A stretch of DNA of 64,000 bases from Cesiribacter sp964504565 (GTDB taxonomy: Bacteria; Bacteroidota; Bacteroidia; Cytophagales; Cyclobacteriaceae), in NCBI GenBank assembly GCA_964504565.1, contig CAZDEY010000004.1:242398-306397 (forward strand), read 5' to 3'. Below are positions 1 through 6,373 of the stretch, piece by piece (position 1 is the first letter of the stretch; each line of letters begins with the position of its first letter). The notes beneath the pieces are model-generated. The model had not been told where the DNA came from and ran no database searches. It was given only the letters and a program-made list of their open reading frames with translations. The position numbers and the translations under genes were made by a program.

Positions 1-1
1 C

Positions 2-133
2 TACCCGCGCGCCCACAATGAGGGCTGGGGTAAGCTGCCGGCCCGGCGGGTATTCGGCAATAGTAGAAAGTTAAACAACCAGGTTAAGCGGCACGAAATT
101 GCGCCGCGATTTAAACGAGTATTCAGAAAATGA
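2..133 (+). CDS. Phage virion morphogenesis protein, C-terminal fragment
   Basis: This is an open frame entering from the left edge, 43 residues to a TGA that overlaps the next ATG (ATGA at 130-133), so the two genes are translationally coupled. The tail contains AHNEGWGKLPARRVFG, which resembles the end of Mu gpG / P2 gpS-type virion morphogenesis (tail completion) proteins, where a HNEGG...PARPF pattern is typical. The position directly before a candidate tail-terminator gene fits. Only the C-terminus is visible, so the family call is tentative. Confidence 0.5.
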   Translation, partial: YPRAHNEGWGKLPARRVFGNSRKLNNQVKRHEIAPRFKRVFRK

Positions 134-609
134 CACCGGAAGAACAGGTATTGGAATTGATTCAAGCCGAATTAGTGGCGGCCTCTGTAGTAGAGGACGG
201 CCAGCGGCAGGTAAGGTTATTTGCCGACCAGATAAGCCAACTTATGAACGGCGGACGTGTGGGCCACGGCTGGCCGCTTGTGCTGGTTGAGTACATCTAT
301 AACGACGTAGAGCAGGGGGTACAGGGGCAATACATTATGAACGTAAATGTTCGGCTGCATATAGCCGACTTCACGCTTAAGGATAAGCCCGGCCACCTGC
401 TACCGCTTAAGGCGCAGGTACACCGGGCTATTAATGGGCTGTCTGCCGAGGAGGTAGTAGAATTTAGCCTGGTAAGGCAGGCGCATGATGTGGCCGGTAA
501 CGTGCCGGTTTGGGAGCTGGAGTACGCCACGCGCTGGGTTGATAACAGCGCGGTACAGGAACTGGAGTTAGTGCCGCCGCCGGTTGAAGGGGAAGTAGTT
601 AGGGCTTAG
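130..609 (+). CDS. Phage structural protein, candidate tail terminator/completion protein
   Basis: A 159-residue acidic protein that starts with an ATG overlapping the stop of the upstream virion morphogenesis gene. It has an N-terminal helix, a beta-rich middle (around 55-100) and a proline/valine-rich tail. No signal peptide or membrane segment is visible. In Mu-like and P2-like phages the gene after gpG/gpS usually encodes a tail terminator or joining protein of about this size, and the call is inferred from that position rather than from a recognised motif. The TAG stop lies inside the first copy of a 14-bp tandem repeat. Confidence 0.4.
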   Translation: MTPEEQVLELIQAELVAASVVEDGQRQVRLFADQISQLMNGGRVGHGWPLVLVEYIYNDVEQGVQGQYIMNVNVRLHIADFTLKDKPGHLLPLKAQVHRAINGLSAEEVVEFSLVRQAHDVAGNVPVWELEYATRWVDNSAVQELELVPPPVEGEVVRA

Positions 610-639
610 ACCTAAGGGCTTAGACCTAAGGGCTTAGGT
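602..639. repeat. 14-bp tandem repeat with hairpin potential
   Basis: The unit GGGCTTAGACCTAA occurs twice in full (602-615, 616-629) and once in part (630-637). The last junction forms a perfect 7-bp hairpin, ACCTAAG/CTTAGGT, with a 2-nt loop at 624-639. The array covers the stop codon of the upstream phage gene. It may weaken readthrough or simply be replication slippage; there is no U-run right after it. Confidence 0.75.
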
Positions 640-668
640 GTTTATTTTAAATTCTACTAATTGCAAAT

Positions 669-691
669 TGCCTCTATAATAAACAGAGGCA
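669..691. promoter_or_regulatory. Inverted repeat immediately before the HTH gene
   Basis: TGCCTCT (669-675) and AGAGGCA (685-691) are perfect 7-bp arms with a 9-bp AT-rich spacer. The second arm runs into the ATG at 691. This could be an operator for autoregulation by the HTH protein it precedes, or an RNA hairpin that occludes the start codon. Function is inferred only. Confidence 0.4.
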
Positions 692-1140
692 TGGAAAACC
701 CATTTGAAGCACTTCACCAGAAAATTGATTACGTAAGCAAAGGCCTAGCCGCGCTTCATCATTCTTTAAACAAATTAGAAGAGCGAATAGCGAATAGCAA
801 AGCCCCCAGAATAGACCCTCATCAATGCGCATGTTCTAATGCACACAGACCTAGAAAGGACACTGTATCGCTTAACCCCAACTTACCAGTAGCGGCTCTT
901 ACCCAAGCGGAGTTTCAGGATATGCTACGAGGGTTTATAGAGCAGTTCCCTAGCCCCCAACCCAATCCCACCGTCGCAGAAACGAAATTACTTTCAGTGG
1001 CTGAGATGTGCGCTCTGGCTAAAATCTCGCGCGGTACCTTATACACCGCGCGCAAAGAAGGCCGAATCCCCTTTAAACGAATTGGCAAGAGAATTCTATT
1101 TAGCCCAAGTGAAGTACTTGAAGCCCTAAAGCAGGGTTAA
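691..1140 (+). CDS. Helix-turn-helix DNA-binding protein (excisionase/MerR-like fold)
   Basis: A 149-residue protein starting at the ATG at 691; the frame is also open upstream from a TTG at 661, but MENPFEALHQKI is the usual opening of Bacteroidota HTH proteins of this kind. The N-terminal 40 residues look coiled-coil. The C-terminal 50 residues (LLSVAEMCALAKISRGTLY...GRIPFKRIGKRI) match the helix_turn_helix_17 / excisionase-type winged helix: sensor helix, recognition helix, then a K-RIGKR-type wing. It lies after the late genes and is closed by a terminator at 1211. It may be a phage regulator or a moron gene. Confidence 0.7.
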   Translation: MENPFEALHQKIDYVSKGLAALHHSLNKLEERIANSKAPRIDPHQCACSNAHRPRKDTVSLNPNLPVAALTQAEFQDMLRGFIEQFPSPQPNPTVAETKLLSVAEMCALAKISRGTLYTARKEGRIPFKRIGKRILFSPSEVLEALKQG

Positions 1141-1210
1141 CCCCTAACCTTTTTAGCCGCCCTACGTTAAAACCGGCTAAGGTATTTACTCTCCCGCGAG
1201 GGGGTTAGGA

Positions 1211-1246
1211 AAACAGACGGGGCTTTATTGGCCCCGTTTGTTTTTT
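1211..1246 (+). terminator. Intrinsic terminator, probably bidirectional
   Basis: The stem ACGGGGC (1217-1223) / GCCCCGT (1231-1237) is followed by a T-rich run to 1246. On the opposite strand the hairpin is followed by TCTGTTTT, so it can also end the leftward early transcript whose last gene stops at 1252. It separates the two convergent phage transcription units. Confidence 0.8.
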
Positions 1247-1251
1247 ACACC

Positions 1252-1371
1252 TTATACCCCGATTACGCCAAAGTACTGCAACAACTTAACCAGCAAAGCA
1301 GCTACTAATACTATACCGATAGCGATAGGCAGGTTTCTAGGGTCTCTGGTAGGGGGTGGGGTGTAGTTCAT
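1252..1371 (-). CDS. Small single-pass membrane protein of the phage
   Basis: A 39-residue frame, overlapping the stop of the upstream 59-residue gene by ATGA (1368-1371). The protein has a polar, proline-rich N-terminus (MNYTPPPTRDPRN) and one hydrophobic stretch from about residue 15 to 39. It is the last gene before the bidirectional terminator. Size and topology would fit a small holin-like or membrane accessory protein, but no family is recognised. Confidence 0.5.
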   Translation of the reverse strand: MNYTPPPTRDPRNLPIAIGIVLVAALLVKLLQYFGVIGV

Positions 1372-1547
1372 GGCTTAGTTGTTTTTTCCTTTAGCTTGGA
1401 GATAGCTAAACTTAAAGTTCTTTTATTTGCCTCATATACACCCTCTAAACTTTTAACATATTGCTGCACTTCAATAGGGCATGCTTTCAAAAGTTCTTTA
1501 ACTAGCTTTGTGTCTATTTGTCTTACTTGAGGTTGTTTGTTGGTCAT
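1368..1547 (-). CDS. Small phage protein, unknown
   Basis: A 59-residue, lysine-rich, mostly helical protein (MTNKQPQVRQIDTK...), ATG at 1545-1547, TGA at 1368-1370. It sits in the leftward early cluster just after the 83-residue gene (6-nt gap) and its stop overlaps the start of the small membrane protein. The tight packing supports it being a real gene despite the short length. No function can be assigned. Confidence 0.5.
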   Translation of the reverse strand: MTNKQPQVRQIDTKLVKELLKACPIEVQQYVKSLEGVYEANKRTLSLAISKLKEKTTKP

Positions 1548-1553
1548 ATCTAA

Positions 1554-1805
1554 TTAGTTATTACAGTTATACTCTTGGTTATTAAAAAGCCCATTAAGGC
1601 CGGTATAGTCAGGCTGTCCTTCAAACCGTTGGGTTTCGGGGTTATAATACCTAAAGCCTTGCATTAAAGATTTGTTTAGGGTGCCGGCCGCAATACGGCG
1701 GTTTACTTCGGCTTGTATTTGCTGGCAGGTTTCGTAATCCTCAGCCGCTAAAGCTTCCCGGTGATTTATAGCCAGTAGCCATTCGTGCATTTTAGTTACG
1801 TCCAT
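1554..1805 (-). CDS. Hypothetical phage protein
   Basis: An 83-residue protein with a helical N-terminus (MHEWLLAINHREALAAEDYETCQQIQAEVNRRI) and an asparagine-rich C-terminus ending NNQEYNCNN. The helical part, with its A-A-E-D-Y-E-x-C pattern, recalls the small helical-hairpin UvrB/UvrC-type motif, but this is weak. The start overlaps the 3' end of the upstream gene by 14 nt. Confidence 0.55.
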   Translation of the reverse strand: MDVTKMHEWLLAINHREALAAEDYETCQQIQAEVNRRIAAGTLNKSLMQGFRYYNPETQRFEGQPDYTGLNGLFNNQEYNCNN

Positions 1806-2094
1806 CTAGGTTACAAGTTTTAACTCCTGCAAATACCTCACCTTTAAATTCTTCCAGGCAAGGGGTTAAGAGGCGTTCAAAGTGTGCTTGAGCGGCGGCT
1901 TTGACTTCATCGGGCGTTAATGTATCTGAGTAATCATATATTAAATTACCTCCCATTTTAGTAACACGCAAAGAATAACCGTGTATGCCGCCCATATTTA
2001 ACCATATCTCCATTCTTACTAAAGGAGTTTCAAACACCCAAAGCCTATCTTTGTCCTGCATGGCCTCTAACTGCTTTATACTGTATAGTTTCAT
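1792..2094 (-). CDS. Hypothetical phage protein
   Basis: A 100-residue soluble protein (MKLYSIKQLEAMQDKDRLWVF...) with an alternating hydrophobic pattern in the middle (RMEIWLNMGGIHGYSLRVTK) and a helical C-terminal half. There is no recognised domain. It heads the short leftward run 2094-1252. The 280-nt gap upstream is likely to hold its promoter as well as a divergent candidate small RNA. Confidence 0.55.
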   Translation of the reverse strand: MKLYSIKQLEAMQDKDRLWVFETPLVRMEIWLNMGGIHGYSLRVTKMGGNLIYDYSDTLTPDEVKAAAQAHFERLLTPCLEEFKGEVFAGVKTCNLDGRN

Positions 2095-2140
2095 AATCTT
2101 ATTTGATAGTTATTTGATAATCAAGATAATTTTAGTAAAT

Positions 2141-2275
2141 TAGCCTCAACTTATTTTAAACCTCCAAGGTTGAGGTGTAAACTAGATTCAATCTACGATT
2201 CATTTTGCTTTGACCGTCTTGGTATTTCAACCATGTACATTTAGTGCGGGAACACTAATTAGTACATGGTTTTTT
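2141..2275 (+). ncRNA. Candidate phage small RNA
   Basis: The 2095-2375 gap has no convincing reading frame but shows an ordered set of signals on the + strand. A Bacteroidota-like promoter comes first (TTTG at 2102-2105, 21-nt spacer, TAATTTTA at 2127-2134, one base off TAnnTTTG). A 7-bp hairpin follows (CCTCAAC 2144-2150 / GTTGAGG 2169-2175), then a strong intrinsic terminator ending in a T-run at about 2275. A transcript of roughly 135 nt is predicted, divergent from the 100-residue gene at 2094. Expression is untested. Confidence 0.4.
2229..2275 (+). terminator. Strong intrinsic terminator in a gene-free gap
   Basis: Ten base pairs AACCATGTAC (2229-2238) / GTACATGGTT (2262-2271), an internal loop, then TTAGTG/CACTAA (2241-2246 / 2253-2258) around a 6-nt loop, followed by a T-run. 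The reverse strand lacks a T-run, so the orientation is +. No annotated + strand gene ends here, which argues for an unannotated transcript. Confidence 0.75.
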
Positions 2276-2317
2276 ATGTTTATTTGAGTTGATTTGTAGT
2301 TCTTAATTGGGATAACA

Positions 2318-2364
2318 GCGAATAAACCTAACCCTCCGGGTCGCTAAAGCTTAGGTTTACTCGC
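2318..2364 (-). terminator. Long inverted repeat after the helicase-methyltransferase gene
   Basis: The arms at 2318-2331 and 2351-2364 (core AATAAACCTAA / TTAGGTTTACT) pair over 14 bp. On the - strand the one non-Watson-Crick position is a G-U pair, whereas on the + strand it is an A-C mismatch, so the hairpin favours the leftward transcript. It lies just downstream of the stop at 2376. It lacks a clear U-run and may be a 3' stabilising hairpin rather than a terminator. Confidence 0.45.
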
Positions 2365-2375
2365 GCGTTACTGAT

Positions 2376-4901
2376 TTACGCACTTTTCGGCGCAGGTTGA
2401 TTAAATAAAGTAGGTACATTATGCTGCTTATACTCCGCCTCCCGGCAGTACATTACCCCGTCTTTCCAATATAGCGGATTTAACTCAATTCCTATGCCGT
2501 AGCGGTTAGCCGGAATGCAACGGTACGGAACGCTCATTAGGCCGCCGAAGGGGTCAAGAACTACATCCCCCTCATTGCTGTAGCGGGTAATAGCCCGGTC
2601 AATTATATCGAACTGTAGCGGGCAAACGTGCTTTTCCTTCTTCTTACCGGCCTGGTTAGCATTTAGCGTACGCATCCGGTTTACGTACCAAACCCATTCG
2701 CTTTTACTTTTTGGCTGTAGGGTCATAAACTTAGCACTTAGCTTGCCCATTTCGTCTAATTGCTCACTAATCGCTAAATGTTGCTGGTAGTCGTAGCGCG
2801 TAGTTTCGCAATGCTTGCCCCAGGCTTTGCCTATCTGGCTCAAGTCCAGCTTACGCAGCTCCTCGGGTTTAAGTAGCCGTTCGCCGCTGGTCAGCCATTC
2901 GGCGTGGGCATCCAACTGCCACCGGCCGCGTGTGTAGGTTTCTTTACTTTTTACGACCGGCACGTCGGCGTAAGCGTTGCTTTGGTCAGTCGGTGCCTTA
3001 CGGAATACTAACAGGTATTCCGGGGAGCCGCACCCCATCTTAGTACCATCCTTGCATTGCTCAGTCCACCCCAGGCGGTAGGTCTGGTTATTTTCAGCCA
3101 CCACGTCGGTAGGGATAAAGTGTTTACCTAGCAGGTGAAAGCCGTGCTTTTCAAAGGCCGCCACCGTTTGGCCGCTGAAGTCAATCAGGCTGGTAAATCC
3201 TACCCCGTTCTGGTAGCTAAACCGGATCCTGTCTTTAACGTGGATAGCCGCCACCCGGCCGGGCTGTAGTACTCGCAGTAGTTCAGGTATAAGAAAGCCT
3301 AGCTGTTCAAAAAACCCTTCGTTACCGTCGTTGTGGCCCATGTCGTTATAACTCTCGCAGTATTCGTACTGGTCTGAAAACGGAATACTGGTTAGCACCA
3401 TCCCTACGGAATTATCCGCCATGTCCATAACTTCCGGCACGCAATCATTATGCACGGCTTTCCAGCCCTGGCCGCTTTGCTGCTGACGTTCCACGCCAAT
3501 ACTTCGTTTAAGTTCAGTAGTTGAGGCGGCCGAGCTTAGGCCGTACTTTTTAATAATTTCGCTCATTTGATTAGTCATTTCGTTATGTCGCGCCCACTTC
3601 GCTAGGAGAACTTTTAGTATTTCATCTTCCGCGTCGCTGTAGATTATATCAATCTCCACCTGTTCGGGCTGCAAGAACCGGTATATGCGGTGCACCGCCT
3701 GTATGAAGTCTTTGAACCGGTAATCTATCCCTACAAATACAGCCCGGTGGCAATGGCGCTGGAAGTTACAGCCGCTGCCGGCTATCTCCGGTTTAGTACT
3801 TAAGTACTGAAAATCGCCCACCTTAAAGCCTACCATATTACGTTCGCGCTCTAGCCAGTTCTGGCTACCAAATACGCTAACTGATTTGGGTACCAGTTTG
3901 GAAATAGCCTTGCGCTCATCTTCCAGGTGGTGCCACAGTAAAAAGTGCTTTTCCGGTTCAGCCTGTATAATTTCCTGCATTTTGGCTAAACGCGCGCCCA
4001 TAGAGGCGCGCTTTTCCTTAGCCGCCGCCGGTAGGCTCTTGCTGGGGTCGCTGAACATCTTAACATTTCCGTCGCGGTCGTAACCAATCGGCCTTTCCTC
4101 TACCGTTACGCGGTGGTAATTTACTTTCAGGGGCGGCAGGTCGTAGCCTTCGTCGGAGTACCCTAAATCAGAAGGTTTCTGAATAATCAGCATCCAGCTA
4201 CGTACCCAAAGCCAGAACTCTTTCTCTTTATGGGGGTATAGGGTAAGCTCACCGGCCTTCTGGCTGTTACGCTGGAAGAAGCGCGTAAGGGCCTGCCCCC
4301 GGTCCATTACGCCTAAGAACTGGGCGTAGTTCAGCAGTTCGGTGTACTCGTTCGGGGCCGGGGTGGCAGTGGCAATGTAGCGGTACGGCACGGCCGCAAA
4401 CGCGCTTAGTATGTAGTCGGTGGTTTGGGTGTCCAGGTTGCGGATAATGTCGCCCTCGTCAAAACTCACACCGCCGAAGTAGGAGGGGTCAAACTTACCC
4501 ATCCGGATGCGCTCGTAATTGGTCAGGAATATAACGCCCTCGTTAAGGTTATAAATCTGCTTCACCTCGGCCATTTCCTGCACGTAGTGTACCTGTCTGA
4601 TTAAGCCTAACAGCTCGGCATCGTCTTGGAACTCGTCAGCCACCGAAAGCGGTAGGCCTATAAGGAAGGGCTTACCGGTTTCAGCCCATACGTGGCGGGC
4701 TATTTCAAGCTGCATAACAGTTTTGCCTAAACCGAAGCTTGCGCCTATAGCGCGGCGGCCGCCCTCTAAGCACCACTGCACTATATCGCGCTGGTGGGGC
4801 TTTAAAATAGGGTTTATTTCACCCTTAAAATTAAACCCGTAAGCCGGGGTTTGTATAATTTTGGACTCTAAAAAAGCTTGGTATTTATCTTGCTTAGTCA
4901 T
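2376..4901 (-). CDS. SF2 helicase fused to a DNA methyltransferase
   Basis: An 841-residue two-part protein. The N-terminal half is a SNF2/DEAD-type helicase: P-loop GASFGLGKT at 53-61, motif II as SFDEGDII near 146-153, motif III-like TATPAP, and a C-terminal helicase segment with VHRIYRFLQ near 405-425. The C-terminal half is a beta-class N4/N6 methyltransferase: motif IV region (LTSIPFSDQYEY) comes before the AdoMet motif I-like DPFGG and GIELNP. The catalytic motif is usually [DNS]PP[YFW]; here it reads SIPF, so methyl transfer may be altered. It follows the C5 methyltransferase with an 8-nt overlap. It is likely a phage DNA-modification or anti-restriction enzyme. Confidence 0.8.
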   Translation of the reverse strand: MTKQDKYQAFLESKIIQTPAYGFNFKGEINPILKPHQRDIVQWCLEGGRRAIGASFGLGKTVMQLEIARHVWAETGKPFLIGLPLSVADEFQDDAELLGLIRQVHYVQEMAEVKQIYNLNEGVIFLTNYERIRMGKFDPSYFGGVSFDEGDIIRNLDTQTTDYILSAFAAVPYRYIATATPAPNEYTELLNYAQFLGVMDRGQALTRFFQRNSQKAGELTLYPHKEKEFWLWVRSWMLIIQKPSDLGYSDEGYDLPPLKVNYHRVTVEERPIGYDRDGNVKMFSDPSKSLPAAAKEKRASMGARLAKMQEIIQAEPEKHFLLWHHLEDERKAISKLVPKSVSVFGSQNWLERERNMVGFKVGDFQYLSTKPEIAGSGCNFQRHCHRAVFVGIDYRFKDFIQAVHRIYRFLQPEQVEIDIIYSDAEDEILKVLLAKWARHNEMTNQMSEIIKKYGLSSAASTTELKRSIGVERQQQSGQGWKAVHNDCVPEVMDMADNSVGMVLTSIPFSDQYEYCESYNDMGHNDGNEGFFEQLGFLIPELLRVLQPGRVAAIHVKDRIRFSYQNGVGFTSLIDFSGQTVAAFEKHGFHLLGKHFIPTDVVAENNQTYRLGWTEQCKDGTKMGCGSPEYLLVFRKAPTDQSNAYADVPVVKSKETYTRGRWQLDAHAEWLTSGERLLKPEELRKLDLSQIGKAWGKHCETTRYDYQQHLAISEQLDEMGKLSAKFMTLQPKSKSEWVWYVNRMRTLNANQAGKKKEKHVCPLQFDIIDRAITRYSNEGDVVLDPFGGLMSVPYRCIPANRYGIGIELNPLYWKDGVMYCREAEYKQHNVPTLFNQPAPKSA

Positions 4902-5880
4902 TGGGTTTTTGGTTAAAAAGTTGGGTTAATTCGTATTGGTTAATAGCTTGGAATATCTGGTAAGCTACTTGGGGAACTATGGCGTTACCGTACCCTTTCA
5001 GGCTTTCGTTTCGCCACTTTGAAAAGGTAATTCCGTCCAATTCGGCGGAAACCCCATCATTTCCGCCACAAACCGGGGGTTGAGTTGGCCAGTTTTGCCA
5101 TTGTCTACCAGAAAACCCGGCACTGAACCTCTGCCCTTCCGGCTTGCCGGTAGCGTAGCATTCTTGCCGTCCTGTGCTGTCGGCGTTGGAATAAGACCGT
5201 ATTCCGGCCTTTTGCTGCTGTGGTACTTTGCCTGTACAAAATCCTGATAGGTTACCATGCTGCTGGTTGGCGTGGGTGCTAATCCCGACGCTACCACATC
5301 GCTCAGTTTTGGATAATAAGTTTTTCCACTTTTTCGTCTGATTCGCCTGTTCTCGTCCAGCTTTTTGGCGCCGCTCTTGACGTCGGAACTTATAGGCGTG
5401 GGCAACAAACCAGACCCTTTCCCTTTTGTGCGGGGCGTTGAGGCCGCAAGCTGGAAGTACAAACGGTTGTACCTCGTACCCTTCAACCTCCAGATCAGCC
5501 TGCACCTGCTCGAATACCAAGCCCCTGTTCCAACTAAGTATTCCAGAAACGTTTTCACCCACAACCCACGCCGGTTGAACTTCGCGAATTGCTCTAAGCA
5601 TTTCCGGCCAGAGGTGGCGGTCATCTTCCGTTCCTTTTCGTTGCCCGGCAACGCTGTAGGGCTGGCAGGGGAAACCTCCGGAAATAACGTCAACGGTTCC
5701 CCAGTATGGTGTGAAGTCTGTTTTTTTGATATCGTCATGGCTGATAGCATTAGGCCAGTAGTAGGCTAGTATTTGGCGGCAGAATTGATTTATTTCGCAG
5801 TGGGCTACATTGTTCCACCCGGCGGCTTCGGCGGCTAAATCAAAGCCTCCTATACCACTGAATAGGCTTAGGTGATTCAT
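4894..5880 (-). CDS. DNA (cytosine-5) methyltransferase
   Basis: A 328-residue C5 methyltransferase with all the key motifs: motif I FSGIGGFD (7-14), motif IV GGFPCQPYS with the nucleophile Cys72, motif VI ENV (109-111), motif VIII HKRERVWF (151-158) and motif X GNAIVPQVAYQIF near the end. The target-recognition region (about 170-270) is polar and low in predicted structure. It probably protects phage DNA from host restriction. It overlaps the downstream helicase-methyltransferase gene by 8 nt. An out-of-frame 250-codon ORF is wholly nested inside it on the same strand. Confidence 0.95.
   Translation of the reverse strand: MNHLSLFSGIGGFDLAAEAAGWNNVAHCEINQFCRQILAYYWPNAISHDDIKKTDFTPYWGTVDVISGGFPCQPYSVAGQRKGTEDDRHLWPEMLRAIREVQPAWVVGENVSGILSWNRGLVFEQVQADLEVEGYEVQPFVLPACGLNAPHKRERVWFVAHAYKFRRQERRQKAGREQANQTKKWKNLLSKTERCGSVGISTHANQQHGNLSGFCTGKVPQQQKAGIRSYSNADSTGRQECYATGKPEGQRFSAGFSGRQWQNWPTQPPVCGGNDGVSAELDGITFSKWRNESLKGYGNAIVPQVAYQIFQAINQYELTQLFNQKPND
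4998..5750 (-). CDS. Long frame nested out of phase inside the cytosine methyltransferase gene
   Basis: A 250-codon frame on the same strand as the methyltransferase but in another phase. It carries ordered, protein-like elements: TSGRKCLEQF, a LAASTPRTKGKGSGLLPTP segment, repeated LPTP/APTP[TI] boxes and a C-terminal LNPRFVAEMMGFPPNW block. Similar strings (LLPTPTA.D, MGFP.GWT) are familiar from hypothetical proteins annotated in phages near or inside dcm-like genes. It could be a true overlapping gene, or a frame that only looks conserved because the methyltransferase is. I cannot decide from one sequence. Confidence 0.3.
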   Translation of the reverse strand: MLSAMTISKKQTSHHTGEPLTLFPEVSPASPTALPGNEKERKMTATSGRKCLEQFAKFNRRGLWVKTFLEYLVGTGAWYSSRCRLIWRLKGTRYNRLYFQLAASTPRTKGKGSGLLPTPISSDVKSGAKKLDENRRIRRKSGKTYYPKLSDVVASGLAPTPTSSMVTYQDFVQAKYHSSKRPEYGLIPTPTAQDGKNATLPASRKGRGSVPGFLVDNGKTGQLNPRFVAEMMGFPPNWTELPFQSGETKA

Positions 5881-5884
5881 AAGG

Positions 5885-6373
5885 TTAGATCCTCGCGGCC
5901 TGATCGTATGGGTTGCGGATGCGGATGCGCTGACCGGTTAGCTTATGCTCAAAATAAGCCCATTTGCTGGTTTCGCTGAACGCGGCCAGCGTCCATTCGT
6001 TCGGGTTCTGGTTTACCGGGTCCAGCCCCGCAGGCGGCGGGTTTCCGTCTTGTTGCCCGCTATGGTTTGGGCTACTAACGGCCCGGTCATAAGTAGGGGG
6101 ATTTCCTTTAATTTTGGTTGTAATTTGGTGTTCATGGTAGTTATGTTTGGGGTTAATTCTTACTTGTAAATAATCGCTGCTTAATTCTATCCAGGGCGTA
6201 AAGCCGTTACCAAGTAGCCAGCGTAGGGCAGATATAAATTTTCCAGGGTCCTTACTGGTTTCGTCTATCCAGTGGGTACGGGGGCGGCGGGCGGTTTCCG
6301 CTAAATCTCGTTCGTCTAGTAGCCAGCCGCACACCCGGTTCAGGTAATCGTAATTCAGGTTGGGGCTTTCCAT
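5885..6373 (-). CDS. Hypothetical phage protein
   Basis: A 162-residue protein in the early cluster, 4 nt upstream of the methyltransferase start. It has an N-terminal helical, tryptophan-containing part (YLNRVCGWLLDERDLAET), a central W-IELSSDYLQVRI strand pair, a proline/asparagine-rich linker near 90-125 and a C-terminal KWAYFEHKLTGQRIRI strand pair. No family is recognised. The start overlaps the 3' end of the nuclease gene by 19 nt. Confidence 0.55.
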   Translation of the reverse strand: MESPNLNYDYLNRVCGWLLDERDLAETARRPRTHWIDETSKDPGKFISALRWLLGNGFTPWIELSSDYLQVRINPKHNYHEHQITTKIKGNPPTYDRAVSSPNHSGQQDGNPPPAGLDPVNQNPNEWTLAAFSETSKWAYFEHKLTGQRIRIRNPYDQAARI

